From assembly GCA_023261525.1 (NCBI GenBank), contig JAHFOU010000101.1, forward strand, positions 1-7,752: 7,752 nucleotides of DNA. Direction: 5' to 3'. The stretch comes from Planctomycetota bacterium (lineage in GTDB: Bacteria; Planctomycetota; SBBH01; JAHFOU01). A model generated the notes under the pieces. That model was not told where the DNA came from. It worked only from the letters and a program-made list of their open reading frames with translations, and ran no database searches. The position numbers and the translations under genes are program-made. Shown here piece after piece: positions 1 to 6,384 of the stretch (its first letter is position 1; every line of letters begins with the position of its first letter).

Positions 1-701
1 TCGAAGTACTGGACGAAGGGGTTCAGGTGCTTGCGCAGGATCTTGCCGGCCTCGACCAGGGCCATCTCCGGGGAGAGGGTCCCGTCGGTCCAGATCTCCA
101 TGATCAGGCGGTCGAAGTTCGTGACCTGCCCGACGCGGCAGTCCTCGGTCTTGTAGCGCACGCGGAGCACCGGGGAGAAGATGGCATCGACCGGGATGCG
201 GCCGATCTCCTTCTGCTCCGGCTCGGCGTCCTCGGCGGTCAGGTAGCCGCGGCCCTTGCGGACCTCCAGCTCCATCTCGAAGGGGACGGGCTCGGAGAGG
301 GTCACGAGGTGGGCCTCGGGGTTCACGATCTCGACCGTCGCGTCGTGCGAGAGGTCGGCCGCGGTGAGGACCCCCTTCTTGTCGCTCTTGAGGACCAGCA
401 CCTTGGGCTCGTCGGACTGGAGCCTCAGGCGGATCTTCTTGACGTTCAGGAGGATCTCGGTGACGTCCTCCATCACGCCGGGGACGGTGGTGAACTCGTG
501 GTTCACCCCGCCGATCTTCACGGACGTCACCGCCGCCCCCTCAAGGGAGCTCAGCAGGACGCGCCGCAAGGAGTTGCCCACGGTAGTCCCGAAGCCGCGT
601 TCGAACGGCTCGGCCGTGAAGCGGCCGTAGTTGGCCGTCAGGGTCTTCTCGCCGCACACCACCCGGGTCGGAAGCTCAAGTCCACGCCAGCGGATACGCA
701 T
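1..701 (-). CDS. rpoA: RNA polymerase alpha subunit, N-terminal part (runs off window)
   Basis: This encodes the alpha subunit of DNA-directed RNA polymerase, whose N-terminal domain dimerises and nucleates assembly of beta and beta'. About 233 residues are visible, essentially the whole N-terminal domain; the linker and C-terminal domain lie beyond base 1. The family core is clear: RGFGTTVGNSLRRVLL at residues 35-50 (dimerisation and assembly region), VPGVMEDVTEILLN at 73-86, GRGY at 150-153 and IPVDAIFSPV at 169-178. The ATG at 701-699 is chosen because AAGGAGG lies 8 bases upstream and the protein begins MRIRWRGLELP, a start I associate with Planctomycetota alpha subunits. It follows rpsD by 51 bases, the usual end of the alpha operon, where rplQ would normally come next. 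Function is certain; the taxonomic reading is an inference. Confidence 0.96.
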   Translation of the reverse strand, partial: MRIRWRGLELPTRVVCGEKTLTANYGRFTAEPFERGFGTTVGNSLRRVLLSSLEGAAVTSVKIGGVNHEFTTVPGVMEDVTEILLNVKKIRLRLQSDEPKVLVLKSDKKGVLTAADLSHDATVEIVNPEAHLVTLSEPVPFEMELEVRKGRGYLTAEDAEPEQKEIGRIPVDAIFSPVLRVRYKTEDCRVGQVTNFDRLIMEIWTDGTLSPEMALVEAGKILRKHLNPFVQYF

Positions 702-709
702 ATCGTCGT

Positions 710-716
710 CCTCCTT
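710..716 (-). promoter_or_regulatory. Ribosome binding site of rpoA
   Basis: The minus strand reads AAGGAGG here, 8 bases before the ATG at 701-699. It fixes the rpoA start and suggests alpha is initiated independently rather than only by coupling to rpsD, whose stop lies 51 bases upstream. Confidence 0.8.
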
Positions 717-743
717 CTTCGCTTGTCTAGTCGCTTCGCCGCA

Positions 744-763
744 GCTTCGCGCCTAGCGCGAGC
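744..763 (-). other. GC-rich inverted repeat centred on the rpsD stop codon
   Basis: On the minus strand TCGCGC and GCGCGA form a perfect 6-bp stem around a 3-base loop that is exactly the TAG stop codon of rpsD (753-755). Two further G-C pairs can form outside the stem if one A is bulged. No T-run follows on the transcribed strand, so it does not look like an intrinsic terminator. It could influence mRNA processing or decay between rpsD and rpoA, but a chance structure in GC-rich DNA is quite possible. Confidence 0.4.
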
Positions 764-1388
764 AGAACTCCACGATCAGCTGTTCGTTCACCTCGGCAGA
801 AATCTCATCGCGGGCCGGCATGCGGAGGACCTTGCCCTCCGGGGCCTCCCCCTCCACCCGTTCCAGCCAGGCCGGGACGGTCTTGCCCTTGGACTCCTCC
901 AGCCCCCACTTCACGAGGCGGGCGGCCCCTTCCTTCCCCATGGGCTTGATCGAGTCGCCCGAGGAGACGGAGTAGGACGGGATGTTGGTCTTGTGCCCGT
1001 TCACCAGGATGTGCCCGTGGCGGATGAGCTGTCGGGCCTGGAAGCGGGACACCGCAAAGCCCAGTCGCAGGACGGTATTGTCCAGCCGGGTCTCCATCAG
1101 GCGCAGCAGGGCCTCGCCCGTGCTGCCCTTGGTGCGGGTGGCCTCGCCGACGTAGCGGCGGAACTGCTTCTCCAGGACCCCGTAGAAGCGCTTGACCTTC
1201 ATGGTCTCGCGGAAGCGCTTCGACCATTCCGAGGCGCGGCCGCGGCCGCGGCGGCCCTTCTGGCCGCCCGGCACCACCTCACGGCGGGTGACGGCGCACT
1301 TGGGGGATTCACAACGGCTCCCCTTCAGGAAGAGCTTCATGCCCTCCCGACGGCAGAGCTTGCAGACCGGTCCGGTATAGCGAGCCAT
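753..1388 (-). CDS. rpsD: 30S ribosomal protein S4, zinc-binding form
   Basis: S4 binds the 5' domain of 16S rRNA and is a primary assembly protein of the small subunit. The 211-residue product has the usual length (about 200-210). Four cysteines, C9, C12, C26 and C31 (CX2C, 13 residues, CX4C), form the zinc knuckle of the C+ type of S4. The RNA-binding S4 fold spans about 99-155, with TRLDNTVLRLGFA, then RQLIRHGHILVNG and SGDSI. It ends with EFCSR, close to the usual EFYSR. The ATG overlaps the rpsK stop by one base (TAATG) and has AGGAGG 5 bases upstream, so rpsK and rpsD are likely coupled. In E. coli S4 represses its own operon by binding a leader pseudoknot ahead of rpsM; here rpmJ and rpsM are only 12 bases apart, leaving no room for that type of leader. 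Confidence 0.97.
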   Translation of the reverse strand: MARYTGPVCKLCRREGMKLFLKGSRCESPKCAVTRREVVPGGQKGRRGRGRASEWSKRFRETMKVKRFYGVLEKQFRRYVGEATRTKGSTGEALLRLMETRLDNTVLRLGFAVSRFQARQLIRHGHILVNGHKTNIPSYSVSSGDSIKPMGKEGAARLVKWGLEESKGKTVPAWLERVEGEAPEGKVLRMPARDEISAEVNEQLIVEFCSR

Positions 1389-1834
1389 TAGACCCTCCTA
1401 CGCTTTCTGGGACGGCATCCGTTATGGGGAAGCGGCGTCACGTCCTCGACGCCGCGCACGATGAGCCCGCACATGGTGAGCGCGGTGACGGCCGACTCCC
1501 GGCCGGCCCCCGGGCCCTTGACCCGGACCTCCACCTCGCGAACGCCGAAGCGCTTGGCCTTCTCGGTGGCCTGCTCGGCGGCGCGCTGGGCGGCGAAGGG
1601 CGTGGACTTCTTGGAGCCGCCGAAGCCGATGGTCCCGGCCGAGGCCCAGCAGAGCGTTGCCCCGCCCGTATCCGTGAAGGTCACGATGGTGTTGTTGAAG
1701 GTGGCGTTGATGTGCACCACCGCCTTCTCCACCAGGCGCTTGACCTTCTTCTTCGGGGCGGACTCCACCGGCGCGGCGGCGGCCTTGTCGTCCGCCTTCG
1801 GCTTTTCCGGCTTTTCCTTGTCGTCCTTCGCCAT
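1388..1834 (-). CDS. rpsK: 30S ribosomal protein S11, with charged N-terminal extension
   Basis: S11 sits on the platform of the 30S subunit and contacts 16S rRNA near the mRNA exit region. The conserved core starts around residue 38 (AVVHINATFNNTIVT) and continues through GSKKSTPFAAQ (73-83), VKGPGAGRES (105-114) and DVTPLPHNGCRPRKRRRV at the C-terminus. The Asn-Gly at 138-139 corresponds to the site reported to form isoaspartate in E. coli S11. At 148 residues it is about 19 longer than E. coli S11; the excess is an N-terminal stretch rich in Lys, Asp, Glu, Pro and Ala (residues 2-30), probably disordered. The start at 1834 is supported by AAGGAG about 9 bases upstream and by the lack of any internal Met before the core. 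It lies 29 bases after rpsM and overlaps rpsD by one base. Confidence 0.96.
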   Translation of the reverse strand: MAKDDKEKPEKPKADDKAAAAPVESAPKKKVKRLVEKAVVHINATFNNTIVTFTDTGGATLCWASAGTIGFGGSKKSTPFAAQRAAEQATEKAKRFGVREVEVRVKGPGAGRESAVTALTMCGLIVRGVEDVTPLPHNGCRPRKRRRV

Positions 1835-1863
1835 TCGGTAGCTCTCCTTTTATCCCTGAGGCC

Positions 1864-2244
1864 TTACTTGATCGCTTCCTGCTTCTTGCCGGCCACCGTC
1901 TTGCGCGGGCCCTTGCGGGTCCGGGCGTTCGTCTTCGTGCGCTGGCCGCGCACCGGCAGGCTGCGCTTGTGGCGCATGCCGCGGTAGCAGCCGATGTCCT
2001 TCAGGCGCTGGACGTCCTGCTGGACCTTGCGCCTGAGCTGCCCCTCCACGGGGAAGCTGCGGTCGATCACGGTGGCGATCTTGCTCACCTGGTCGTCCGT
2101 CAGGCTCTTGGCGCGGATGGACGGGTCCACCCCGGCCTCGGCCATGACCTTGGCGGCCAGGTGGCGGCCGATGCCGTGGATGTAGGTGAGCGCAACGTCG
2201 ATGCGCTTCTCGAGAGGGACGTCGATGCCTGCGATGCGGGGCAT
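1864..2244 (-). CDS. rpsM: 30S ribosomal protein S13
   Basis: S13 is in the head of the small subunit, contacts 16S rRNA and the P-site tRNA, and forms bridges to the large subunit. The 126 residues match the family length. The N-terminal MPRIAGIDVP and YIHGIG (21-26) belong to the helix-two-turn-helix region. The conserved C-terminal segment CYRGMRHKRSLPVRGQRTKT runs over 86-105, followed by NARTRKGPRKT and a basic tail that reaches toward the decoding site. The ATG at 2244-2242 has AAGGAG 6 bases upstream. Only 12 bases separate it from the rpmJ stop, so it is part of the same transcript with no room for its own promoter. Confidence 0.97.
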   Translation of the reverse strand: MPRIAGIDVPLEKRIDVALTYIHGIGRHLAAKVMAEAGVDPSIRAKSLTDDQVSKIATVIDRSFPVEGQLRRKVQQDVQRLKDIGCYRGMRHKRSLPVRGQRTKTNARTRKGPRKTVAGKKQEAIK

Positions 2245-2256
2245 GGTCTTCTCCTT

Positions 2257-2370
2257 TTAGCCCTGCCGCTGCTTGTGGCGCGGGTTCGTGCAGACGACCC
2301 TCACCACGCCGCGGCGGCGGATGATCTTGCAATGCTCACAGAAACGCTTCACGGACGCCCTGACCTTCAC
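2257..2370 (-). CDS. rpmJ: 50S ribosomal protein L36 (zinc-binding)
   Basis: This small gene encodes a 37-residue protein, the typical L36 length, beginning MKVRASVKRF and ending RHKQRQG. L36 is a small zinc protein of the large subunit that stabilises 23S rRNA. The zinc ligands C11, C14, C27 and H32 are all present (CX2C, 12 residues, CX4H), so this is the zinc-containing C+ form. The start codon is GTG at 2370-2368, chosen because AGGAGG lies 5 bases upstream and the resulting N-terminus matches the family exactly. It sits between infA (12-base gap) and rpsM (12-base gap), its usual place at the spc-alpha boundary. Confidence 0.96.
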   Translation of the reverse strand: MKVRASVKRFCEHCKIIRRRGVVRVVCTNPRHKQRQG

Positions 2371-2375
2371 GCGAA

Positions 2376-2381
2376 CCTCCT
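2376..2381 (-). promoter_or_regulatory. Ribosome binding site of rpmJ
   Basis: AGGAGG on the minus strand, 5 bases before the GTG at 2370-2368. It establishes the non-ATG start of this very short gene. Confidence 0.8.
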
Positions 2382-2382
2382 C

Positions 2383-2604
2383 TTAACTCCGGTAGACGAT
2401 GCGGCCCTTCTTCAGATCGTACGGCGAGATCTCCACGGTGACGCGGTCCCCGGGGAGGATGCGGATGTAGTGCATGCGCATCCGTCCGGAGACGTGGGCC
2501 AGGACCTCGTGCCCGTTGTCCAGGGTCACCAGGAAGCTGGCATTCGGCAGGGACTTCTGGACTGTGGCCTCCAGGCGCAGGGCCTCCTCTTTCGGGGGGA
2601 CCAT
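2383..2604 (-). CDS. infA: Translation initiation factor IF-1
   Basis: IF-1 binds the A site of the 30S subunit during initiation and cooperates with IF-2 and IF-3. The 73-residue product is a single OB-fold domain of standard length (about 72). Family motifs are LPNASFLV (19-26), NGHEVLAHVSGRMRMHYIRI (30-49), LPGDRVTVE (50-58) and SPYDLKKGRIVYR (60-72). The N-terminal MVPPKEEALRLE varies, as is common. The ATG shares one base with the map stop (TGATG) and has GGAGGAG 5 bases upstream, so map and infA should be translationally coupled. The map-infA-rpmJ order is common at this point of the spc-alpha cluster. Confidence 0.97.
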   Translation of the reverse strand: MVPPKEEALRLEATVQKSLPNASFLVTLDNGHEVLAHVSGRMRMHYIRILPGDRVTVEISPYDLKKGRIVYRS

Positions 2605-3377
2605 CAGATCTCCTCCCCGTCCATGCGGGTGAGGACCTCGTGCCCGTCCGCGGTGACGGCCACGGTGTGCTCGAAATGGGCCGAGCGGCGCCGGTCCTTG
2701 GTCACCACGGTCCAGCCGTCGTCCAGGGTCTCGACCTGGGCGGTGCCGAGGTTGAGCATGGGCTCCAGGGCCAGGGCCATCCCGGGCAGGAGGACCAGGT
2801 CCCCCGCCGGATAGCTCTTGGGCACGTAGTTGGGGATCTGGGGATCCTCGTGCATGGCTTTCCCGATTCCGTGGCCCACGTACTCCTCGACGATGCCGTA
2901 GCCCTTGGGGCGAGCATAGGACTCGATGGCCCGCGAGACGTCCTTGAGGCGGGCGTTCGGCCTCACGGCCTTGATGCCCGCGAGCAGGGCCTGGCGGGTG
3001 TCGCGGATCAGGCGACGGGTGTCCTCGTCCACCTTCCCGACGGGAAGGGTCACGGCGGCGTCCCCGTAGTAGCCCTCCACCTTGGCCCCCACGTCCACGC
3101 CGACCACATCGCCCTCTTCGAGGCGGCGGTCGGAGGGGATCCCGTGCACGACCTCCTCGTTCACGGAGACGCAGATGTGCTTGGGATAGCCCAGGTAGCC
3201 CTTGAAGGCCACCTCGGCCCCCTCGCCGCGGATCAGCTCGGCGGCGGCGCGGTCCAGCTCCTCGGTGGTCACCCCGGGACGAACCTTCTCGCCCATCAGG
3301 GCCAGGACCTTGGCCACCACCTGGCCGGCCCGACGCATGATCTCCATCTCCCGGGGGGACTTCACGGTGATCCTCAT
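2604..3377 (-). CDS. map: Methionine aminopeptidase, type I
   Basis: This cytoplasmic metalloenzyme removes the initiator methionine from nascent proteins after deformylation. The 257-residue length and the lack of the insertion seen in type II enzymes indicate type I. All five dinuclear-metal ligands are visible: D95 (VGVDVG), D106 (YYGDAA), H169 (VGHGIG), E205 (ALEPM) and E236 (AHFEHT). The conserved H79 (VVHGIP) and H176 (MHEDP) of the active site are also present. There is no N-terminal zinc-finger extension; the protein begins directly with MRITVKSPREMEIMRRAG. The ATG overlaps the adk stop by four bases (ATGA) and has GAGAAGG 7 bases upstream. It lies between adk and infA, the usual order. 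Confidence 0.97.
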   Translation of the reverse strand: MRITVKSPREMEIMRRAGQVVAKVLALMGEKVRPGVTTEELDRAAAELIRGEGAEVAFKGYLGYPKHICVSVNEEVVHGIPSDRRLEEGDVVGVDVGAKVEGYYGDAAVTLPVGKVDEDTRRLIRDTRQALLAGIKAVRPNARLKDVSRAIESYARPKGYGIVEEYVGHGIGKAMHEDPQIPNYVPKSYPAGDLVLLPGMALALEPMLNLGTAQVETLDDGWTVVTKDRRRSAHFEHTVAVTADGHEVLTRMDGEEI

Positions 3378-4045
3378 GCGTGAGCCTTCTCGCCCACGGT
3401 CGCCAGGTCGGCCTGGATCACGGCCAGGAGGGGCTCGATGTCCATGGCCCCCTCCACCGGCTTGAGGGTGCCCTGGCGCTGGTAGTAGGCGATCAGCGGG
3501 GTGGTCTGCTTGTGGTAGACCGAGAGGCGGGTCTTCACCCTCTCCTCGTCGTCATCGGCGCGCCCCTCCAGCGGGCTGCCGCAGGTGTCGCAGACCCCCT
3601 GCTTCTTCGGGCGCAGGGTCTGGAGATGGTAGACGGCCGCGCAGGACTTGTTCGAGCAGGTCCGGCGTCCCGAGAGGCGCCGCACCACGACGTCCTCGGG
3701 CGTGGCGAAGTAGTAGACGCGGTCGAGGCGGGCCCGCGCGCGGGCCAGGACCGCATCCAGGGCCTGGGCCTGGGGGACCGTCCGGGGATAGCCGTCCAGG
3801 AGGAAGCCGGCCGCGGCGTCCGGACGGGAGAGCCTCTCCTCGACCGCACGGATCACGACCTCGTCCGGGACCAGGGTCCCGCGGTCCATGTAGCCCTTGG
3901 CTTCCCTGCCGATGGCCGAGCCCGAGGCCGCGGCCTCCCGCAGCATGTTCCCGGTGGAGATGTGGGGGATGCCGCGGGCCGCCGCCAGGCGCACGGCCTG
4001 GGTGCCCTTGCCCGCCCCCGGAGGTCCCAGGAAGACGACGCGCAT
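3374..4045 (-). CDS. adk: Adenylate kinase, long form with zinc-binding lid
   Basis: Adenylate kinase interconverts ATP and AMP with two ADP in the cytoplasm. The 223 residues fit the long form. The P-loop GPPGAGKGT is at 7-15, the AMP-binding STGNMLR at 30-36, the FLLDGYPRT signature at 81-89 and GRADDDEERVKTRL at 161-174. The lid contains four cysteines, C130, C135, C152 and C155, consistent with a structural zinc. The first pair is CX4C (CSNKSC) instead of the more usual CX2C, a two-residue insertion in the knuckle. The ATG directly abuts the secY stop (TAGATG) and the ribosome binding site is weak, suggesting coupled translation; the 3' end overlaps map by four bases. The secY-adk-map order is classic. 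Confidence 0.97.
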   Translation of the reverse strand: MRVVFLGPPGAGKGTQAVRLAAARGIPHISTGNMLREAAASGSAIGREAKGYMDRGTLVPDEVVIRAVEERLSRPDAAAGFLLDGYPRTVPQAQALDAVLARARARLDRVYYFATPEDVVVRRLSGRRTCSNKSCAAVYHLQTLRPKKQGVCDTCGSPLEGRADDDEERVKTRLSVYHKQTTPLIAYYQRQGTLKPVEGAMDIEPLLAVIQADLATVGEKAHA

Positions 4046-5401
4046 CTACCCGCGCCCCCGGATCGGAGAGGCCCCGCCCAGGAAGCCCTTGTACTGCCTC
4101 AGCAGGAGGTGGGATTCGACCTTCTGGACCAGGTCGAGGCCGACCCCAACGACGATGAGCAGGGAGGTGCCGCCCAGGAAGTTCGCCACGAGGGGCGGGA
4201 CGCCGAGCTGCTCCTGGACCACCACGGGCACCAGGGAGATGAAGGCCAGGAAGAACGCGCCGGTGAAGGTGACCCGGTTCATGACCTTCTCGATGTACTC
4301 GGCCGTGCTGCGGCCGGGCCGGATCCCCGGGATGAAGGCCCCGTGCTGCTTCAGGTTGTCGGCGATCTCCGTGGGGTTGAACACCATCGCGGTATAGAAA
4401 TAGGTGAACACGAAGATCAGCCCGGAGTAGAGCAGCATGTAGGCCACCCCGCCCTCCCGGGTGAGCATGGTGTGGAACCAGTTGTCCTGGGGCCAGCCGT
4501 TCCAGCGGCAGAGGATCTGCATGATGCCCGCCGGGAAGGTCAGCAGCGCGCTGGCGAAGATCACGGGGATCACGCCGGCGGCGTTCAGCTTCAGGGGGAA
4601 GTAGGTCTTCTGGCTGGAGACCGCCATGCGGCCCCGAACCTGGCGCGCCGACTGCATCGGGATGCGCCGCTGGGCCTGGGTCACGAAGACGATGGCCACC
4701 ACCATGAACACGTAGAGGCCGAGCAGAACCGCCACGGTCCCGTAGCTGATGCCGCGGCCGACATCCTGGGAGACCGCCCCGATGACCTTCGGCGCCCGCT
4801 GCACGATGCCGGCCATGATGATCATGGAGATCCCGTTGCCCACGCCGTGCTCGCTGATCTGCTCGCCGAGCCACATCAGGAACATGGTCCCCGCCGTCCA
4901 GCTCAGCACCGTCGGCAGGATGAAACCCAGGAAGCTGGCGTTGTAGATGAAGGTCCCGCCATTGCCGCTGTACCCGGCCTGCTTCAGGGTGTAGGCGTAG
5001 GTCATCCCCTGGATGAAGGCCACGCCGATAGTGGCCAGGCGGGTCCACTTGTTGATCCTGCGCCGCCCGCCCTCCCCCTCCTTGGACATGCGCTCGAGGG
5101 CAGGGACCACCTTGGTCAGGATCTGGAAGATGATGGAGGCGCTGATGTAGGGCATGATGCCCATGAAGAAGACCGAGTAGTTCTCCATGGAGCCGCCGCT
5201 GAGGATGTTGGCGAAGCCGAACACCTTGCCCATCGTGCTCTTCTGGAAGCTGTCCATGTGGGCGCGGAACATGGTCAGGTCGATGCCGGGCAGGGGGACC
5301 CAGGTCCCCAGCATGTAGATGAAGAGCAGGACGAAGGTCCAACCGATGCGCTTGCGCAGTTCGGGGACCGAGAGGATGTTGCGGATCGTGCCGAGCGCCA
5401 T
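4046..5401 (-). CDS. secY: Protein translocase subunit SecY
   Basis: SecY is the channel of the SecYEG translocon in the cytoplasmic membrane. The 451-residue protein has the ten expected membrane segments, roughly at 20-38, 76-98, 120-140, 155-178, 187-205, 222-241, 274-297, 320-341, 377-396 and 404-424; the plug lies around 55-75. Family signatures include GIMPYISASIIFQIL (81-95), EHGVGNGISM (184-193) and the cytosolic loop FNPTEIADNLKQHGAFIPG (341-359) that contacts SecA and the ribosome. The ATG directly abuts the L15 stop (TAAATG), with only AAGG as a modest ribosome binding site 5 bases upstream, so translation is probably coupled to rplO. It ends immediately before adk. SecE and SecG are not in the window. 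Confidence 0.97.
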   Translation of the reverse strand: MALGTIRNILSVPELRKRIGWTFVLLFIYMLGTWVPLPGIDLTMFRAHMDSFQKSTMGKVFGFANILSGGSMENYSVFFMGIMPYISASIIFQILTKVVPALERMSKEGEGGRRRINKWTRLATIGVAFIQGMTYAYTLKQAGYSGNGGTFIYNASFLGFILPTVLSWTAGTMFLMWLGEQISEHGVGNGISMIIMAGIVQRAPKVIGAVSQDVGRGISYGTVAVLLGLYVFMVVAIVFVTQAQRRIPMQSARQVRGRMAVSSQKTYFPLKLNAAGVIPVIFASALLTFPAGIMQILCRWNGWPQDNWFHTMLTREGGVAYMLLYSGLIFVFTYFYTAMVFNPTEIADNLKQHGAFIPGIRPGRSTAEYIEKVMNRVTFTGAFFLAFISLVPVVVQEQLGVPPLVANFLGGTSLLIVVGVGLDLVQKVESHLLLRQYKGFLGGASPIRGRG

Positions 5402-5869
5402 TTAGGCCTTCGGGGCCTCCGCGGGGGCGATGAGCTCGGCCTTCCCGCCGGCCGCCGTGATCTTGGCCTGGGCCTGCTTCGAGAAGCGGTGGGCCTTCAC
5501 GGTCAGGGCGACCTTGATCTCCCCGTCCCCGAGGACCTTCACCCTCGCGCGGGGATTGCCCACGAAGCCGGCCGACGCCAGCTCCGCAGCCGTCACGACG
5601 GAGCCCTTGGCGAAGGTCGCCAGGGAGCCGACGTTCACCACCTCGTACTCGGTGCGGAACGGGGCGTTCGAGAAGCCGCGCTGGGGCAGGCGCCTCAGCA
5701 GGGGCATCTGGCCGCCCTCATGGTGCCACTTGCGGCTGAAACCGGAGCGGGAGCGCTGGCCCTTGTTGCCCCGGCCCGAGGTCTTGCCGTGGCCGGAGCC
5801 GATGCCGCGGCCCACGCGCTTGCGGTTCTTGTAGTCGGAAGGGACGGCGTAGACGTCGGAGAGCTTCAT
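5402..5869 (-). CDS. rplO: 50S ribosomal protein L15
   Basis: L15 is a late-assembling protein of the large subunit that threads a glycine-rich basic tail into 23S rRNA. The 155-residue product has the N-terminal arm GRGIGSGHGKTSGRGNKGQ (20-38), then GGQMPLLRRLPQRGF (52-66), and the C-terminal globular part with VKVLGDGEIKVALTVKAHRF (110-129). The start chosen is the ATG at 5869-5867, because it begins with the expected MKLSDV and forms an ATGA overlap with the rpsE stop. The frame stays open further upstream, but that extension overlaps S5 and has no family likeness. rpmD (L30), which often lies between S5 and L15, is absent and cannot be accommodated here. Confidence 0.96.
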   Translation of the reverse strand: MKLSDVYAVPSDYKNRKRVGRGIGSGHGKTSGRGNKGQRSRSGFSRKWHHEGGQMPLLRRLPQRGFSNAPFRTEYEVVNVGSLATFAKGSVVTAAELASAGFVGNPRARVKVLGDGEIKVALTVKAHRFSKQAQAKITAAGGKAELIAPAEAPKA

Positions 5870-6384
5870 CCGATCTTCACTCCCCTCAGCTTCTCGACCA
5901 TCTCCCGGGTCCTGAGGACCGAGAGCCCGTCGAGGGTCGCCTTGACCAGGTTGACGGGGTTGGGGCTTCCGTGGACCTTGGTCAGGATGTTCTGGATGCC
6001 GACGCACTCGAGGACCGCGCGGACCGTGCCGCCGGCCTTCACCCCGGTGCCCTTCATGGCCGGCTGGAGATAGACCCGGGAGGCGCCGGAGCGGCCCCAG
6101 ACCGGGTGGGGGATGGTGTCCCCCGTCATGCAGACCTGGATCAGGGCCCGGCGGGCGGCCTTGACGCCCTTCTCGACCGCGGGCTGGACCTCGTTGGCCT
6201 TGCCGTGGCCGTAGCCGACCCGGCCCTTCTGGTCGCCCACGACGACGAGCGCCACGAATCCGAAGCGCTTGCCGCCCTTGACCACCTTGGCCACCCGGTT
6301 GATCCGGACGACCCGCTCCGCCAGGCCACCTTCCCCTCCGCGCTCACCGCGGCCTTCACGCCTTCCAGGTCTTGCTGGGCTCAA
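5866..6384 (-). CDS. rpsE: 30S ribosomal protein S5, probable TTG start
   Basis: S5 lies at the neck of the small subunit near the mRNA entrance and affects decoding accuracy. The dsRBD-like N-terminal domain spans about 22-88 (RVVRINRVAKVVKGGKRFGF, then GDQKGRVGYGHGKANEV). The C-terminal domain has GTGVKAGGTVRAVLE (112-126) and NPVNLVKATLDGL (142-154). The length of 172 is normal. No ATG or GTG is available in frame ahead of the conserved domain. The best start is TTG at 6384-6382, which forms a TTGA overlap with the L18 stop, with a G-rich tract (GGGGGGA) about 9 bases upstream. The first 20 residues are Gly/Arg/Glu rich and poorly conserved. The 3' end overlaps rplO by four bases. Identity is certain; the start is likely but unproven. 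Confidence 0.95.
   Translation of the reverse strand: MSPARPGRREGRGERGGEGGLAERVVRINRVAKVVKGGKRFGFVALVVVGDQKGRVGYGHGKANEVQPAVEKGVKAARRALIQVCMTGDTIPHPVWGRSGASRVYLQPAMKGTGVKAGGTVRAVLECVGIQNILTKVHGSPNPVNLVKATLDGLSVLRTREMVEKLRGVKIG

Noticed and set aside
717..750. Three copies of GCGAAG (minus strand) between rpsD and rpoA, at 745-750, 734-739 and 717-722
   Set aside because: The units are only 6 bases, unevenly spaced (11 and 17 bases), and easily arise by chance in this composition.
3552..5342. A long minus-strand frame of about 596 codons overlapping secY and adk
   Set aside because: It is an out-of-frame reading of secY continuing into adk; its Pro/Arg/Gly/His-rich product has no family likeness, while the true frames match SecY and Adk throughout.
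5870..6007. Upstream extension of the L15 frame to 6007
   Set aside because: The extra 46 residues are low-complexity, overlap S5 coding sequence and lack family similarity. The ATG at 5869 gives the expected MKLSDV start and an ATGA overlap.
3380..6073. A plus-strand open frame of almost 900 codons antisense to adk, secY, rplO and part of rpsE
   Set aside because: It lies opposite confidently identified genes, its translation is a biased mix rich in His, Asp, Gly and Leu with no recognisable domain, and strong GC bias at third positions removes stop codons from the antisense frame. The same explains the plus-strand open frames at 27-1391, 1969-2814, 2640-3383 and 6372-7298.
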